Shown here: positions 1 to 6,713 of the stretch, piece by piece
Position numbering within the stretch: position 1 is the first letter of the stretch
How the letters are laid out: each line of letters starts with the position of its first letter
NCBI GenBank assembly: GCA_002372465.1
Contig: DFGW01000261.1
Coordinates: forward strand, 1-10,376
Length of the DNA: 10,376 bases
From: Butyrivibrio sp. UBA3740
GTDB taxonomy: Bacteria; Bacillota; Clostridia; Lachnospirales; Lachnospiraceae
Reading direction: 5' to 3'
The notes under the pieces: generated by a model
Seen by the model: the letters and a program-made list of their open reading frames with translations, nothing else
Told to the model about the DNA's origin: nothing
Databases searched by the model: none
Made by a program: the position numbers and the translations under genes

Positions 1-22
1 GGGGACGGTTCTCGCTGACTCC
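1..22. repeat. Possible edge of a dispersed palindromic repeat
   Basis: The window opens with GGGGACGGTTCTC, followed by a TGACTCC-like end at 15-22. From memory, closely similar words (and their reverse complement with GAACCGTCCCC) recur as REP-like palindromes in many Clostridia, sometimes beside IS200/Y1-type transposases. Only one arm would be inside the window, so the palindrome cannot be confirmed. It could equally be chance or the end of an upstream gene. Confidence 0.25.
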
Positions 23-24
23 TT

Positions 25-52
25 TTGTGTGTTAATATATTAAGTGTAAAAT
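25..52 (+). promoter_or_regulatory. Candidate sigma-A promoter of the clostripain-ylmH unit
   Basis: A TTGTGT -35 (25-30) and a TAAAAT -10 (47-52) are separated by 16 nt, which would place the transcript start near 59, about 20 nt before the chosen ATG. The -35 matches consensus only in TTG, so this is a reasonable but not strong call. Confidence 0.4.
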
Positions 53-67
53 TATCTCTTTATGATT

Positions 68-73
68 GGGAGG
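68..73 (+). promoter_or_regulatory. Ribosome binding site that decides the protease start
   Basis: GGGAGG lies 6 nt before the ATG at 80. The in-frame ATG at 62 lies upstream of this site and has no comparable site of its own, so 80 is the better start. Confidence 0.75.
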
Positions 74-79
74 ATCGTT

Positions 80-2596
80 ATGGAAGACAGACCAATTGGC
101 AGAAAAAAGAATGTGGGAACCGGCGGTTCCGGAGTACATAGACGAGGAGAGGCTCAGGGAGGCCCTGTCGGAAGCAGCGGCGATCACGCATCCGGCTCAT
201 CACCAATAGGCGGTGGCGGGGGCTCTGCGGGAGGTCCTGTAAGGAGCGGAGGACGAAGCCCTCTTTTCATGATCATAATAGTACTTGTGCTTCTTCTTGG
301 AGGTGGCGGAGGACTGTCATCATTCCTTGGAGGCGGACTTTCCGGTGTCACAGATACAGACACTCAGCAGGGTTATTCAACAACGACTCAGCCCCAGACC
401 GGTACTTCAACATCAACAGGCACATCTTCAACAGGGCTTGGCACATCCGGCTCATCAATGGGATCAGGCATGTCAATGCTTGGATCACTTCTTGGTGGCG
501 GTTACGGTTCCTATACCGGAGCATCAAGCGGCGCCAATGCTGCCTGGAGTGATACTGCCAATACAGGCAGGCTTGATACAAGTGTAGCGCCTGCAGCAAG
601 AGCAAAAAGAACTGTCATAAAGGGTAACGGACAGGACATCGTTACCATAATGGTATACATGTGCGGAGCTGACCTTGAATCAAGAAGCGGAATGGCTTCA
701 AGGGACCTTCAGGAGATGCTTGCAGCGGACCTTGGCAGCAATATCAATCTGATCGTCTACACCGGAGGCGCCAATAAGTGGCAGAACAATGTGGTTTCAA
801 GCAGGACCAATCAGATATATCAGGTGCAGAACGGGCAGCTTAAGCTCCTTAAGGACAATCTGGGCAACGCCGTTATGACACAGCCTGATACACTTTCAGA
901 TTTTATCGGATGGACAGCGTCCAATTTCCCTGCCAACAGAAATATCCTTATTTTCTGGAATCATGGCGGCGGATCAACCGGGGGCTATGGCTATGATGAG
1001 AGATTCCCTACAGCAGGCGCCATGTCACTGGCCGGCATAAATACTGCTCTCAAAAACGGCGGAGTTACCTTTGATATGGTGGGCTTTGATACCTGCCTTA
1101 TGGCCACGGTAGAGAACGCCCTTGTAGTTTCAAACTATGCCGACTATCTGGTTTCCTCCGAGGAGACAGAGCCCGGAATTGGCTGGTACTACACAAACTG
1201 GCTTACAGCCCTTGGAAAGAATACTTCCATGGAGACCGTACAGATTGGTAAGAACATCATTGATGACTTTACAGAAGCCTGTGCGAGACAGTGCCAGGGC
1301 CAAAAGACAACTCTGTCACTGGTGGATCTTTGTGAGCTTTCCCAGACAGTTCCTGCAGAGCTTGCGGATTTCTCCAGGGATACCTCAGAGATGATAAACT
1401 CCAACAACTTCCAGACAGTATCTACTGCCAGAAGCAGCACCAGAGAGTTTGCCACAACCTCAAGGATCGATCAGGTAGACCTTGTAGACTTTGCAACACG
1501 CATGGGCACCGACGAGGCAAAAGAGCTTGCGGAAGTTTTAAAGGGTGCCATCAAATATAACAGAACAAGCTCCAACATGACTAATGCCTATGGGCTTTCC
1601 ATCTACTTCCCTTACTCAAGGATCAACAAGGTAGACACAATGGTTGATACCTATGAAGATATCGGAATGGATGAGGACTATGCGAAGTGCATCCAGAGCT
1701 TTGCATCCATGGGAGTAGCAGGACAGGTTGCTGCAGGAGGAACTGGAAGTGCCATGCCTTCGCTCTTTGGAGGAATGTCAGGAAGCTCTTCCGGAGCTGC
1801 AGGCGGATCATCAGCTGAACTGGTGGCGCAGCTTCTTACAAGCTTTATGTCCAGTGATTTTAGCTCGGTTTCGGGGCTTTCTTCATCAAATACATCGTTC
1901 CTTGGAAAGAGCCTTGATATAGAAAAGGCTTCTGAGTACATTGCTTCCCACAGCTTTGATGCAGCTGCCCTTAAGTGGACCACAAATGCAGAGGGAGATG
2001 AGGTTATCAGTCTTACTCCTGAGCAGTGGGATATGGTTCAGGACCTTCGTCTCAACGAGTTCTATGATGACGGTGAGGGATATCTTAACCTTGGTCTTGA
2101 TAACATCATGGAGTTTGATGAGGACGGAAACCTTGTGGCTCAGAACGACAAGACCTGGCCTGCCATTGACGATCATATCGTTTCTTTCTACACACTGGAT
2201 ATACAGGGAACAGAGGATAACTACTGCATCACCGCAAGAGTTCCATGTGAGCTCAACGGCGACAGATGCAATCTGATCCTGGTATTCGATTCAGAGAATG
2301 AGAACGGATATGTGGCAGGTGCCACCTATGATTATGTAGAGGGCGAGACAGAGACAATAGCCAAGAACCTTACAGAGATCAAGGCCGGAGATAAGATTGA
2401 TTTCTTATGTGATGGCTACACCTATGACAAGCAGTATCAGGCTACATACTATATTGGCGATACACTTACAGTTGAGGGAGACATGTCAGATATGGTAATC
2501 GAGAATCTTCCTGTGGGAGACGGAACTGTGCTCATGACCTACAGATTTACGGATATTTACGGCCAGGACTATTGGACAGAAGCGCTTAAGTATTGA
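80..2596 (+). CDS. Membrane-anchored clostripain-family (C11) cysteine protease
   Basis: This is an 838-residue protein of the clostripain/C11 peptidase family, Cys-His dyad proteases that usually cleave after Arg or Lys. Residues 1-60 are a basic, Gly-rich cytoplasmic segment. About 62-73 is a short, very hydrophobic stretch (FMIIIVLVLLL), probably a membrane anchor, followed by a Gly/Ser/Thr-rich linker to about 180. The caspase-like domain runs about 188-540. It has VTIMVYMCGADLE near its start, the catalytic His295 in WNHGGG, the catalytic Cys339 in GFDTCLM, and the typical late strand GLSIYFPYS near 506. A second Gly/Ser linker (about 544-612) leads to a C-terminal, probably beta-rich domain of unknown role. 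The N-terminus lacks a clear signal-peptidase site, so it probably stays tethered with the protease outside. The ylmH start lies 18 nt after the stop, so the two are probably co-transcribed. Substrate is unknown. Family call is confident; location is inferred. Confidence 0.9.
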   Translation: MEDRPIGRKKNVGTGGSGVHRRGEAQGGPVGSSGDHASGSSPIGGGGGSAGGPVRSGGRSPLFMIIIVLVLLLGGGGGLSSFLGGGLSGVTDTDTQQGYSTTTQPQTGTSTSTGTSSTGLGTSGSSMGSGMSMLGSLLGGGYGSYTGASSGANAAWSDTANTGRLDTSVAPAARAKRTVIKGNGQDIVTIMVYMCGADLESRSGMASRDLQEMLAADLGSNINLIVYTGGANKWQNNVVSSRTNQIYQVQNGQLKLLKDNLGNAVMTQPDTLSDFIGWTASNFPANRNILIFWNHGGGSTGGYGYDERFPTAGAMSLAGINTALKNGGVTFDMVGFDTCLMATVENALVVSNYADYLVSSEETEPGIGWYYTNWLTALGKNTSMETVQIGKNIIDDFTEACARQCQGQKTTLSLVDLCELSQTVPAELADFSRDTSEMINSNNFQTVSTARSSTREFATTSRIDQVDLVDFATRMGTDEAKELAEVLKGAIKYNRTSSNMTNAYGLSIYFPYSRINKVDTMVDTYEDIGMDEDYAKCIQSFASMGVAGQVAAGGTGSAMPSLFGGMSGSSSGAAGGSSAELVAQLLTSFMSSDFSSVSGLSSSNTSFLGKSLDIEKASEYIASHSFDAAALKWTTNAEGDEVISLTPEQWDMVQDLRLNEFYDDGEGYLNLGLDNIMEFDEDGNLVAQNDKTWPAIDDHIVSFYTLDIQGTEDNYCITARVPCELNGDRCNLILVFDSENENGYVAGATYDYVEGETETIAKNLTEIKAGDKIDFLCDGYTYDKQYQATYYIGDTLTVEGDMSDMVIENLPVGDGTVLMTYRFTDIYGQDYWTEALKY

Positions 2597-2599
2597 TCT

Positions 2600-2605
2600 G
2601 AGAGG
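2600..2605 (+). promoter_or_regulatory. Ribosome binding site for a TTG start (ylmH)
   Basis: GAGAGG sits 9 nt before the TTG at 2615. It supports TTG as the initiator, since no in-frame ATG is found near the expected N-terminus. Confidence 0.6.
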
Positions 2606-2614
2606 TAATCATTA

Positions 2615-3424
2615 TTGGAAGAAAAAAGCAGAGACTTTCTGGCAGGAAGGATCCGGGACCTGGCAACGAGAGCATACAATAACAGCTTTGTGACCCACAC
2701 GGATTTTTTGTCAGTGTCTGAACTTAATACCTTTTATCAGATACTAGCTGCGGAAGGTGTATCTTCAAACGTGCATGAATACCGCGGCGCAAGATATGTC
2801 GTCTATGGTGGCTATGAAGACGCGGAAAGAGCCATGGTGGTCTTTCTTCCGGATTACCTTGATGAGGAAGGATTTCTTTTGGCAGAAAAAGAAGCTCCTT
2901 CAGTGCTTGAATGTATAAGTGTCACGCCGGTTAACAACAAATTCGCTGATGAATTAAGTCACAGGGATTATCTTGGTTCACTTATGAATCTTGGGATTGA
3001 GAGAGACCAGATCGGAGATATCCTTGCAGGGGATGGGCAGGCTTATATCTTTGCTACAAAAGAAATGTCGGAGATGATCTGCAAGGAGCTCATAAGGATA
3101 AAGCACACTTCAGTAAAATGCCTGATAGTAAATCCATCCCAGTGTGATATAAGACCTGAATTCGAGGAAATTTCCGGGAGCGTGGCATCTGAAAGAACAG
3201 ACGCGATTATCGCATTTGTATACCATTTATCCCGCTCCGAAGCCCAGAAACTTATAGAAAATGAGAGCGTTTTTATTGATGGACGGACAGCCTTTAGCGG
3301 AGGATACGACCTTAAGGTGGGGGCAAGAGTTTCCGTAAGAGGTCATGGAAAGTTCATTTATAAGGGACCGACAGGTACCAGCAGAAAAGGGCGGCTCTTT
3401 GTGAGCGTAGCCAAATTCGTTTAG
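2615..3424 (+). CDS. ylmH: YlmH, S4-domain RNA-binding protein
   Basis: This 269-residue protein matches YlmH in length and motifs. Near residues 63-73 it has the family signature YGGYEDAERAMV. Residues 116-137 carry HRDYLGSLMNLGIERDQIGD, another hallmark. A C-terminal S4 RNA-binding domain spans about 194-258, with SRSEAQKLIENESVFIDGR and a basic end. S4 domains bind structured RNA. In Bacillus subtilis YlmH has been linked to ribosome-associated quality control and the handling of stalled 50S-peptidyl-tRNA complexes, and its gene usually lies in the sepF-ylmG-divIVA division cluster. Here it instead follows a protease gene and is followed by a convergent gpx gene. The start is TTG, supported by GAGAGG. 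Expression probably depends on the promoter upstream of the protease, as only 18 nt separate the genes. Confidence 0.92.
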   Translation: MEEKSRDFLAGRIRDLATRAYNNSFVTHTDFLSVSELNTFYQILAAEGVSSNVHEYRGARYVVYGGYEDAERAMVVFLPDYLDEEGFLLAEKEAPSVLECISVTPVNNKFADELSHRDYLGSLMNLGIERDQIGDILAGDGQAYIFATKEMSEMICKELIRIKHTSVKCLIVNPSQCDIRPEFEEISGSVASERTDAIIAFVYHLSRSEAQKLIENESVFIDGRTAFSGGYDLKVGARVSVRGHGKFIYKGPTGTSRKGRLFVSVAKFV

Positions 3425-3450
3425 GTCAGCATATAAATACTTACAAAAAG

Positions 3451-3491
3451 AAAACTCCTGATACCGGACGGCAATCCGGGTCAGGAGTTTT
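3451..3491. terminator. Two-way hairpin terminator between ylmH and gpx
   Basis: An 11-bp stem (3451-3461 with 3481-3491) continues after a small internal bulge into a 5-bp CCGGA/TCCGG stem. On the minus strand the stem runs into TTTTCTTTTTG, so it is a good terminator for gpx. On the plus strand only TTTT follows, so it is weaker for ylmH. Confidence 0.85.
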
Positions 3492-3525
3492 ATAAGGTGT
3501 ATTATGAAAGGAGATTATCGGCTTA

Positions 3526-4068
3526 TTAGATAAGTTTCTCTACGCAGGCAGCAACATTCTTCATATCCTCTGTGGGCTCGAAGCGTGCTACTACATTACC
3601 GTCCCTGTCAATAACGAACTTTGTGAAGTTCCACTTGATGTCAGGATTGTTCTTGTAATCCTTGTCAATCTTTTTGAGCATAACGCTCATGGCAAGAGCC
3701 TTAGGTCCTTTACCGAAACCTTCAAAGCCCTTCTGGCTCTTAAGGAATGTGTAGAGAGGAAGCTGGCCTTCACCGTTTACCTCTGACTTCTTCATCTGAG
3801 GGAACTTTGTGTTGTAATGGAGCTGGCAGAACTCATGGATCTCTTCATCTGTTCCGGGAGTCTGTCCTGCGAACTGGTTGCAAGGGATATCAAGAACCTC
3901 GAAGCCCTGATCGTGAAATCTTTCGTACATATCTTCAATATCCTTGTAGTGTGGAGTAAAACCACATCCTGTTGCTGTGTTAACTACAAGAACAACCTTT
4001 CCCTTGTAGTTATCTAATGAAAAGTCATTGCCCTGTGCATCTGTAACTTTGTAATCGTAAAAGCCCAT
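3526..4068 (-). CDS. gpx: Glutathione peroxidase family, thioredoxin-dependent type
   Basis: This 180-residue protein is a full-length glutathione peroxidase homologue. It reduces hydrogen peroxide or lipid hydroperoxides. The peroxidatic residue is a normal cysteine, Cys35 in NTATGCGFT, not selenocysteine. IPCNQF (61-66), Gln69 and the later KWNFTKF supply the rest of the family's catalytic tetrad. Cys81 in EIHEFC is at the place of the resolving cysteine found in enzymes that take electrons from thioredoxin; this points to thioredoxin peroxidase activity, and a trxA gene lies about 3.3 kb away. No signal peptide is seen, so it should be cytoplasmic. The ATG is preceded by GGAGGT with 7 nt spacing. 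A consensus promoter 60 nt upstream suggests strong, basal expression. No clear PerR operator was found. Confidence 0.95.
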   Translation of the reverse strand: MGFYDYKVTDAQGNDFSLDNYKGKVVLVVNTATGCGFTPHYKDIEDMYERFHDQGFEVLDIPCNQFAGQTPGTDEEIHEFCQLHYNTKFPQMKKSEVNGEGQLPLYTFLKSQKGFEGFGKGPKALAMSVMLKKIDKDYKNNPDIKWNFTKFVIDRDGNVVARFEPTEDMKNVAACVEKLI

Positions 4069-4135
4069 GTTTATTACCTCCGTAATGGTTATATATATGG
4101 TTTTCAGTTCGTTTATAGTGCTGTGCTATGATGCA

Positions 4136-4164
4136 ATTATATTTTATACAATCTAATTTGTCAA
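4136..4164 (-). promoter_or_regulatory. Perfect-consensus sigma-A promoter of gpx
   Basis: On the minus strand, TTGACA (4159-4164) and TATAAT (4136-4141) are separated by exactly 17 nt. The transcript should start near 4129, giving a leader of about 60 nt that ends in a GGAGGT ribosome binding site at 4076-4081. Confidence 0.9.
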
Positions 4165-4171
4165 TACCCTG

Positions 4172-4200
4172 TTGCGATTTTTTTTCTCTACTTATATGAT
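4172..4200 (+). promoter_or_regulatory. Promoter of the exonuclease gene, probably leaderless
   Basis: TTGCGA (4172-4177) and TATGAT (4195-4200) are 17 nt apart. The -10 ends 6 nt before the ATG at 4207, so the transcript should begin at or next to the start codon. The -35 lies only 7 nt from the divergent gpx -35. Confidence 0.65.
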
Positions 4201-4206
4201 TAATCT

Positions 4207-5145
4207 ATGAGTAATTACATTGTCTTTGACCTGGAATGGAACCAGGGCGATGCGCCGGTCACCAGAAACGGTAAGACTCTTACCTTTGAGATCGTGGAAA
4301 TTGGCGCCGTAAAACTAAATGAGAATCGGGAAAAGATCGGAGAGTTTTCTTGTCTGATAAAACCTCAGGTCCATCGGCATATGCACCGGATCACAGGTAA
4401 GATAATTCATCTTTCCATGGAGGATCTGGAAAAGGGTGATACCTTCGAAAAGGCTGCCGGGGACTTCCTTGAATGGTGTGGAGAAGAGCCGAAATTCTGC
4501 AGCTGGGGACCTTTGGACCTTACTGAGTTTCAGAGAAATCTGGACTTTTTTGGGTTGCCTCTTTTATCCGACAGACCGCTGGCTTTTTATGATGTTCAAA
4601 AACTCTACAGTCTTGCCTATGATGATGGGAGATCACGACGCTCACTGGAAGCGGCAACTGATGAGCTTGCGCTTGAAAAGGATATTCCTTTCCACAGAGC
4701 ACTGGCGGATGCAGAATATACAGCCAAGATCTTTCAGACCTTCAATGATAAGATTTTAGCCAAGATTTCTTTTGACACCTATGTGACACCAAAGACCAAG
4801 AAGCAGGAGATCCGCGTAGTCTTTGATAATTACGAGAAATATATCTCCAGGGAGTTTAACAGTAAGGAAGATGTCCTGGAGAACATGGAGGTTATGAGCA
4901 CCAAATGTTACATCTGCCACAAGAACATCAAGCGGCAGGTAAAGTGGTTTACGCCAAACGGCAAGCACTATTACGCCGTGGCATATTGTGAAAAACACGG
5001 CTTTATGAAGGCAAAGGTCCGTATTAAAAAAGCCGAGAATGGCAATTTGTACGTGGTAAAGACCTGCAGATTCATTTCTCCCGACGATGTGGAGGATATG
5101 AAAAAGAAACAGCGAAAGGTAAAGAAAAGGCAGAAGCCCAATTAA
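4207..5145 (+). CDS. DEDDh 3'-5' exonuclease with C-terminal zinc-binding domain
   Basis: This 312-residue protein has an N-terminal RNase T/DnaQ-like exonuclease domain (about 1-185). Such enzymes remove nucleotides from 3' ends using two metal ions. Exo I is seen as FDLEW with Asp8 and Glu10, exo II as SWGPLDLTEF with Asp104, and exo III as FHRALADAEYT with His163 and Asp168, so all five DEDDh residues are present. After a basic linker, residues 231-290 hold Cys234-x2-Cys237 and Cys261-x2-His264, a likely zinc site, and the last 20 residues are mostly Lys and Arg, suggesting nucleic acid binding. Whether the substrate is RNA or DNA cannot be told. An in-frame TAA at 4201 rules out an upstream start. 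No Shine-Dalgarno precedes the ATG, consistent with a leaderless transcript. The stop codon lies inside the terminator hairpin. Confidence 0.88.
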   Translation: MSNYIVFDLEWNQGDAPVTRNGKTLTFEIVEIGAVKLNENREKIGEFSCLIKPQVHRHMHRITGKIIHLSMEDLEKGDTFEKAAGDFLEWCGEEPKFCSWGPLDLTEFQRNLDFFGLPLLSDRPLAFYDVQKLYSLAYDDGRSRRSLEAATDELALEKDIPFHRALADAEYTAKIFQTFNDKILAKISFDTYVTPKTKKQEIRVVFDNYEKYISREFNSKEDVLENMEVMSTKCYICHKNIKRQVKWFTPNGKHYYAVAYCEKHGFMKAKVRIKKAENGNLYVVKTCRFISPDDVEDMKKKQRKVKKRQKPN

Positions 5146-5166
5146 AAGGGTTTCTGCCTTTTTTTC
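5125..5166. terminator. Two-way terminator overlapping the exonuclease stop codon
   Basis: A 15-bp stem with one G-T pair (5125-5139 with 5148-5162) and an 8-nt loop is followed by a run of T on the plus strand. Read in reverse it ends in TTTTCTTT, so it can also serve the convergent carboxypeptidase gene. The exonuclease TAA (5143-5145) is in the loop. Confidence 0.9.
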
Positions 5167-5180
5167 ATATTTAAAACTTA

Positions 5181-6632
5181 TCAGAACTTACCTGATTTAA
5201 ACTTCCCGTGATTAAACTCTTTTTTCCTTCTGTTATAACGAAGCCTGTCGCTTCTGCTTGAGTGACTTCTTCCTGAAACAATGCGCGTTATGACGGAGGC
5301 AAGAATGGAAAGGATCACTACTGAAGCGGCGGCGATCAAAACCAGGATCTTGACATTAATATATATGGTCCTGTTGCCCTGAACAACCTCCCCGCCCTGG
5401 CTTGTGGAAGCCTTTGAGTAGCATACATAGGCATTTCCGACAGGCGTACCACTAAAGCTGTAGGCAACTCTTGCGATGGCAGTGGGGGTTTCTTGCTTCT
5501 CCTCTTCGCTAAGGTCGTAGAGGATCTCATAGTCCGTATCCTCTATCGAGGAAGTTCTGGGAAGGATTATGGAATCTGCTTTCCCAAGCTTTAAGATTGT
5601 TCCGGATTTTCCAAATACGTCATTGTCTGATTCAAAGAACAGGGAGTCGTCAGGCATGTATCTGAAGTCGTTATCCGATACGTTCACAGCCTGGAAATTG
5701 TTGAAACCATAATCAAAAAGTGTAACTGTATCTGTGAACTGGGCAGGAGATTCCTCCTTGAACACCACGCAGATAAGCTTAAGGCCGTCCTTTTCTGCAC
5801 AGGTGACCAGGGTTTCTCTGGCAAGATCGGTATATCCTGTCTTGCCTCCAAGAATACCTTCGTAAGGGACTTCGCCGTTAATGAGCTTGTGCTTGTTGTT
5901 AAGGTAGAAGTCATCCGGCTGATTGGCTGTGGCAGTAAAGTGATATCTTGCAGTGTTACCGATCTTACACAACAGCTCATTTGAAAAGAAGGCTCTGGCA
6001 ATAAGGGCCAGGTCATAGGCGCTGGTGTAGTGGTCATCCGCCTGAAGGCCGTTGGTGTTGGCAAAATGCGTATTGGTGCAGCCAAGCTCCTTTGCCCGCT
6101 CATTCATCAGCTTGATAAATTCAGGAATTGACCCGCTTACATGCTCACCCACAGCATTGGCAACTTCGTTGGCACTGCCTACCATGATGCCGTACAGAGC
6201 CTGCTCCAGGGTGATGGACTGGCCAACATCCATTCCTATATTTGAACCTCCTGCAGGAACGCTGAAGACAGCGTCATTTGAGAAGGTGACTTCGTCTGCA
6301 AGAGAGCAGTTCTCCATAGCCAAAAGACAGGTCATTATCTTGGTGGTGCTGGCGGGGTAAAGCTCCTCGTGGATGTTCTTGGCATAGAGGATGGTCCCGG
6401 TGTTTGCCTCCATAACAATGGCGGACTGTGCTGTGATCTCGGGGCCGTGGGGCCAGCCGGAAATATCATTGGACTGGATAGGCAGTTCTTTTCGAAGTAA
6501 AGCCTCTTCCTGAAGGTCCGCAGCAGCTAATGAGGAGCTTCCAAAGGGAAGACTTAGCAAAGTAGCAAGGACAAGGCCGGAAAGAAGCCTGTATATGTAG
6601 TTGTATCTCTTTTTCTGAGTAAAAATCTTCAT
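5181..6632 (-). CDS. D-alanyl-D-alanine carboxypeptidase (S11, PBP5-like)
   Basis: This 483-residue low-molecular-weight penicillin-binding protein removes the terminal D-Ala from peptidoglycan stem peptides outside the membrane. The three active-site motifs are intact: STTK with Ser95 as nucleophile and Lys98, SAN at 153-155, and KTG at 264-266. A signal peptide covers about 1-37 (basic start, hydrophobic core, cleavage likely around SSSLAAA). The catalytic domain is followed by a beta-rich region. A hydrophobic segment at about 427-450 is a full membrane span with an Arg/Lys-rich cytoplasmic tail, rather than the short amphipathic helix of PBP5. An in-frame ATG at 6689 exists, but the ATG at 6632 gives a proper signal peptide and is preferred. 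Neither has a ribosome binding site. The dac subtype cannot be set from sequence alone. Confidence 0.92.
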   Translation of the reverse strand: MKIFTQKKRYNYIYRLLSGLVLATLLSLPFGSSSLAAADLQEEALLRKELPIQSNDISGWPHGPEITAQSAIVMEANTGTILYAKNIHEELYPASTTKIMTCLLAMENCSLADEVTFSNDAVFSVPAGGSNIGMDVGQSITLEQALYGIMVGSANEVANAVGEHVSGSIPEFIKLMNERAKELGCTNTHFANTNGLQADDHYTSAYDLALIARAFFSNELLCKIGNTARYHFTATANQPDDFYLNNKHKLINGEVPYEGILGGKTGYTDLARETLVTCAEKDGLKLICVVFKEESPAQFTDTVTLFDYGFNNFQAVNVSDNDFRYMPDDSLFFESDNDVFGKSGTILKLGKADSIILPRTSSIEDTDYEILYDLSEEEKQETPTAIARVAYSFSGTPVGNAYVCYSKASTSQGGEVVQGNRTIYINVKILVLIAAASVVILSILASVITRIVSGRSHSSRSDRLRYNRRKKEFNHGKFKSGKF

Positions 6633-6641
6633 GGTATGCTT

Positions 6642-6670
6642 ATAATACAATACTTCCAAACTTGGGGCAA
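6642..6670 (-). promoter_or_regulatory. Promoter of the carboxypeptidase gene, nearly leaderless
   Basis: On the minus strand, TTGCCC (6665-6670) and TATTAT (6642-6647) are 17 nt apart. The -10 ends 9 nt before the ATG at 6632, so the predicted leader is about 3 nt. It overlaps the divergent trmB promoter. Confidence 0.6.
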
Positions 6671-6682
6671 ATACTGTATAAT
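6654..6682 (+). promoter_or_regulatory. Promoter of the trmB-trxA unit
   Basis: A perfect TATAAT -10 (6677-6682) has a weak TTCCAA -35 (6654-6659) at 17 nt. The transcript should start near 6689, about 25 nt before the trmB ATG. Confidence 0.6.
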
Positions 6683-6713
6683 TTATCATATAGATTTATC
6701 AGGCAGGAGAATT

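Noticed and set aside
62..79. Upstream ATG for the clostripain-family gene
   Set aside because: The ribosome binding site GGGAGG lies between it and the ATG at 80, which therefore is the better start.
1678..2176. Long open frames opposite or out of frame with the protease gene
   Set aside because: They overlap a clear gene with conserved motifs, lack ribosome binding sites, and their proteins show no recognisable features.
4136..4164. PerR operator in the gpx promoter
   Set aside because: The AT-rich stretch does not give the TTATAATnATTATAA inverted repeat; resemblance comes from the -10 itself.
6633..6689. 19-residue N-terminal extension of the carboxypeptidase from the ATG at 6689
   Set aside because: It would precede the basic start of the signal peptide, spans the predicted promoter, and has no ribosome binding site.
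6636..6713. 26-residue extension of TrmB
   Set aside because: It would begin upstream of the trmB TATAAT, and AGGAG precedes the ATG at 6714.
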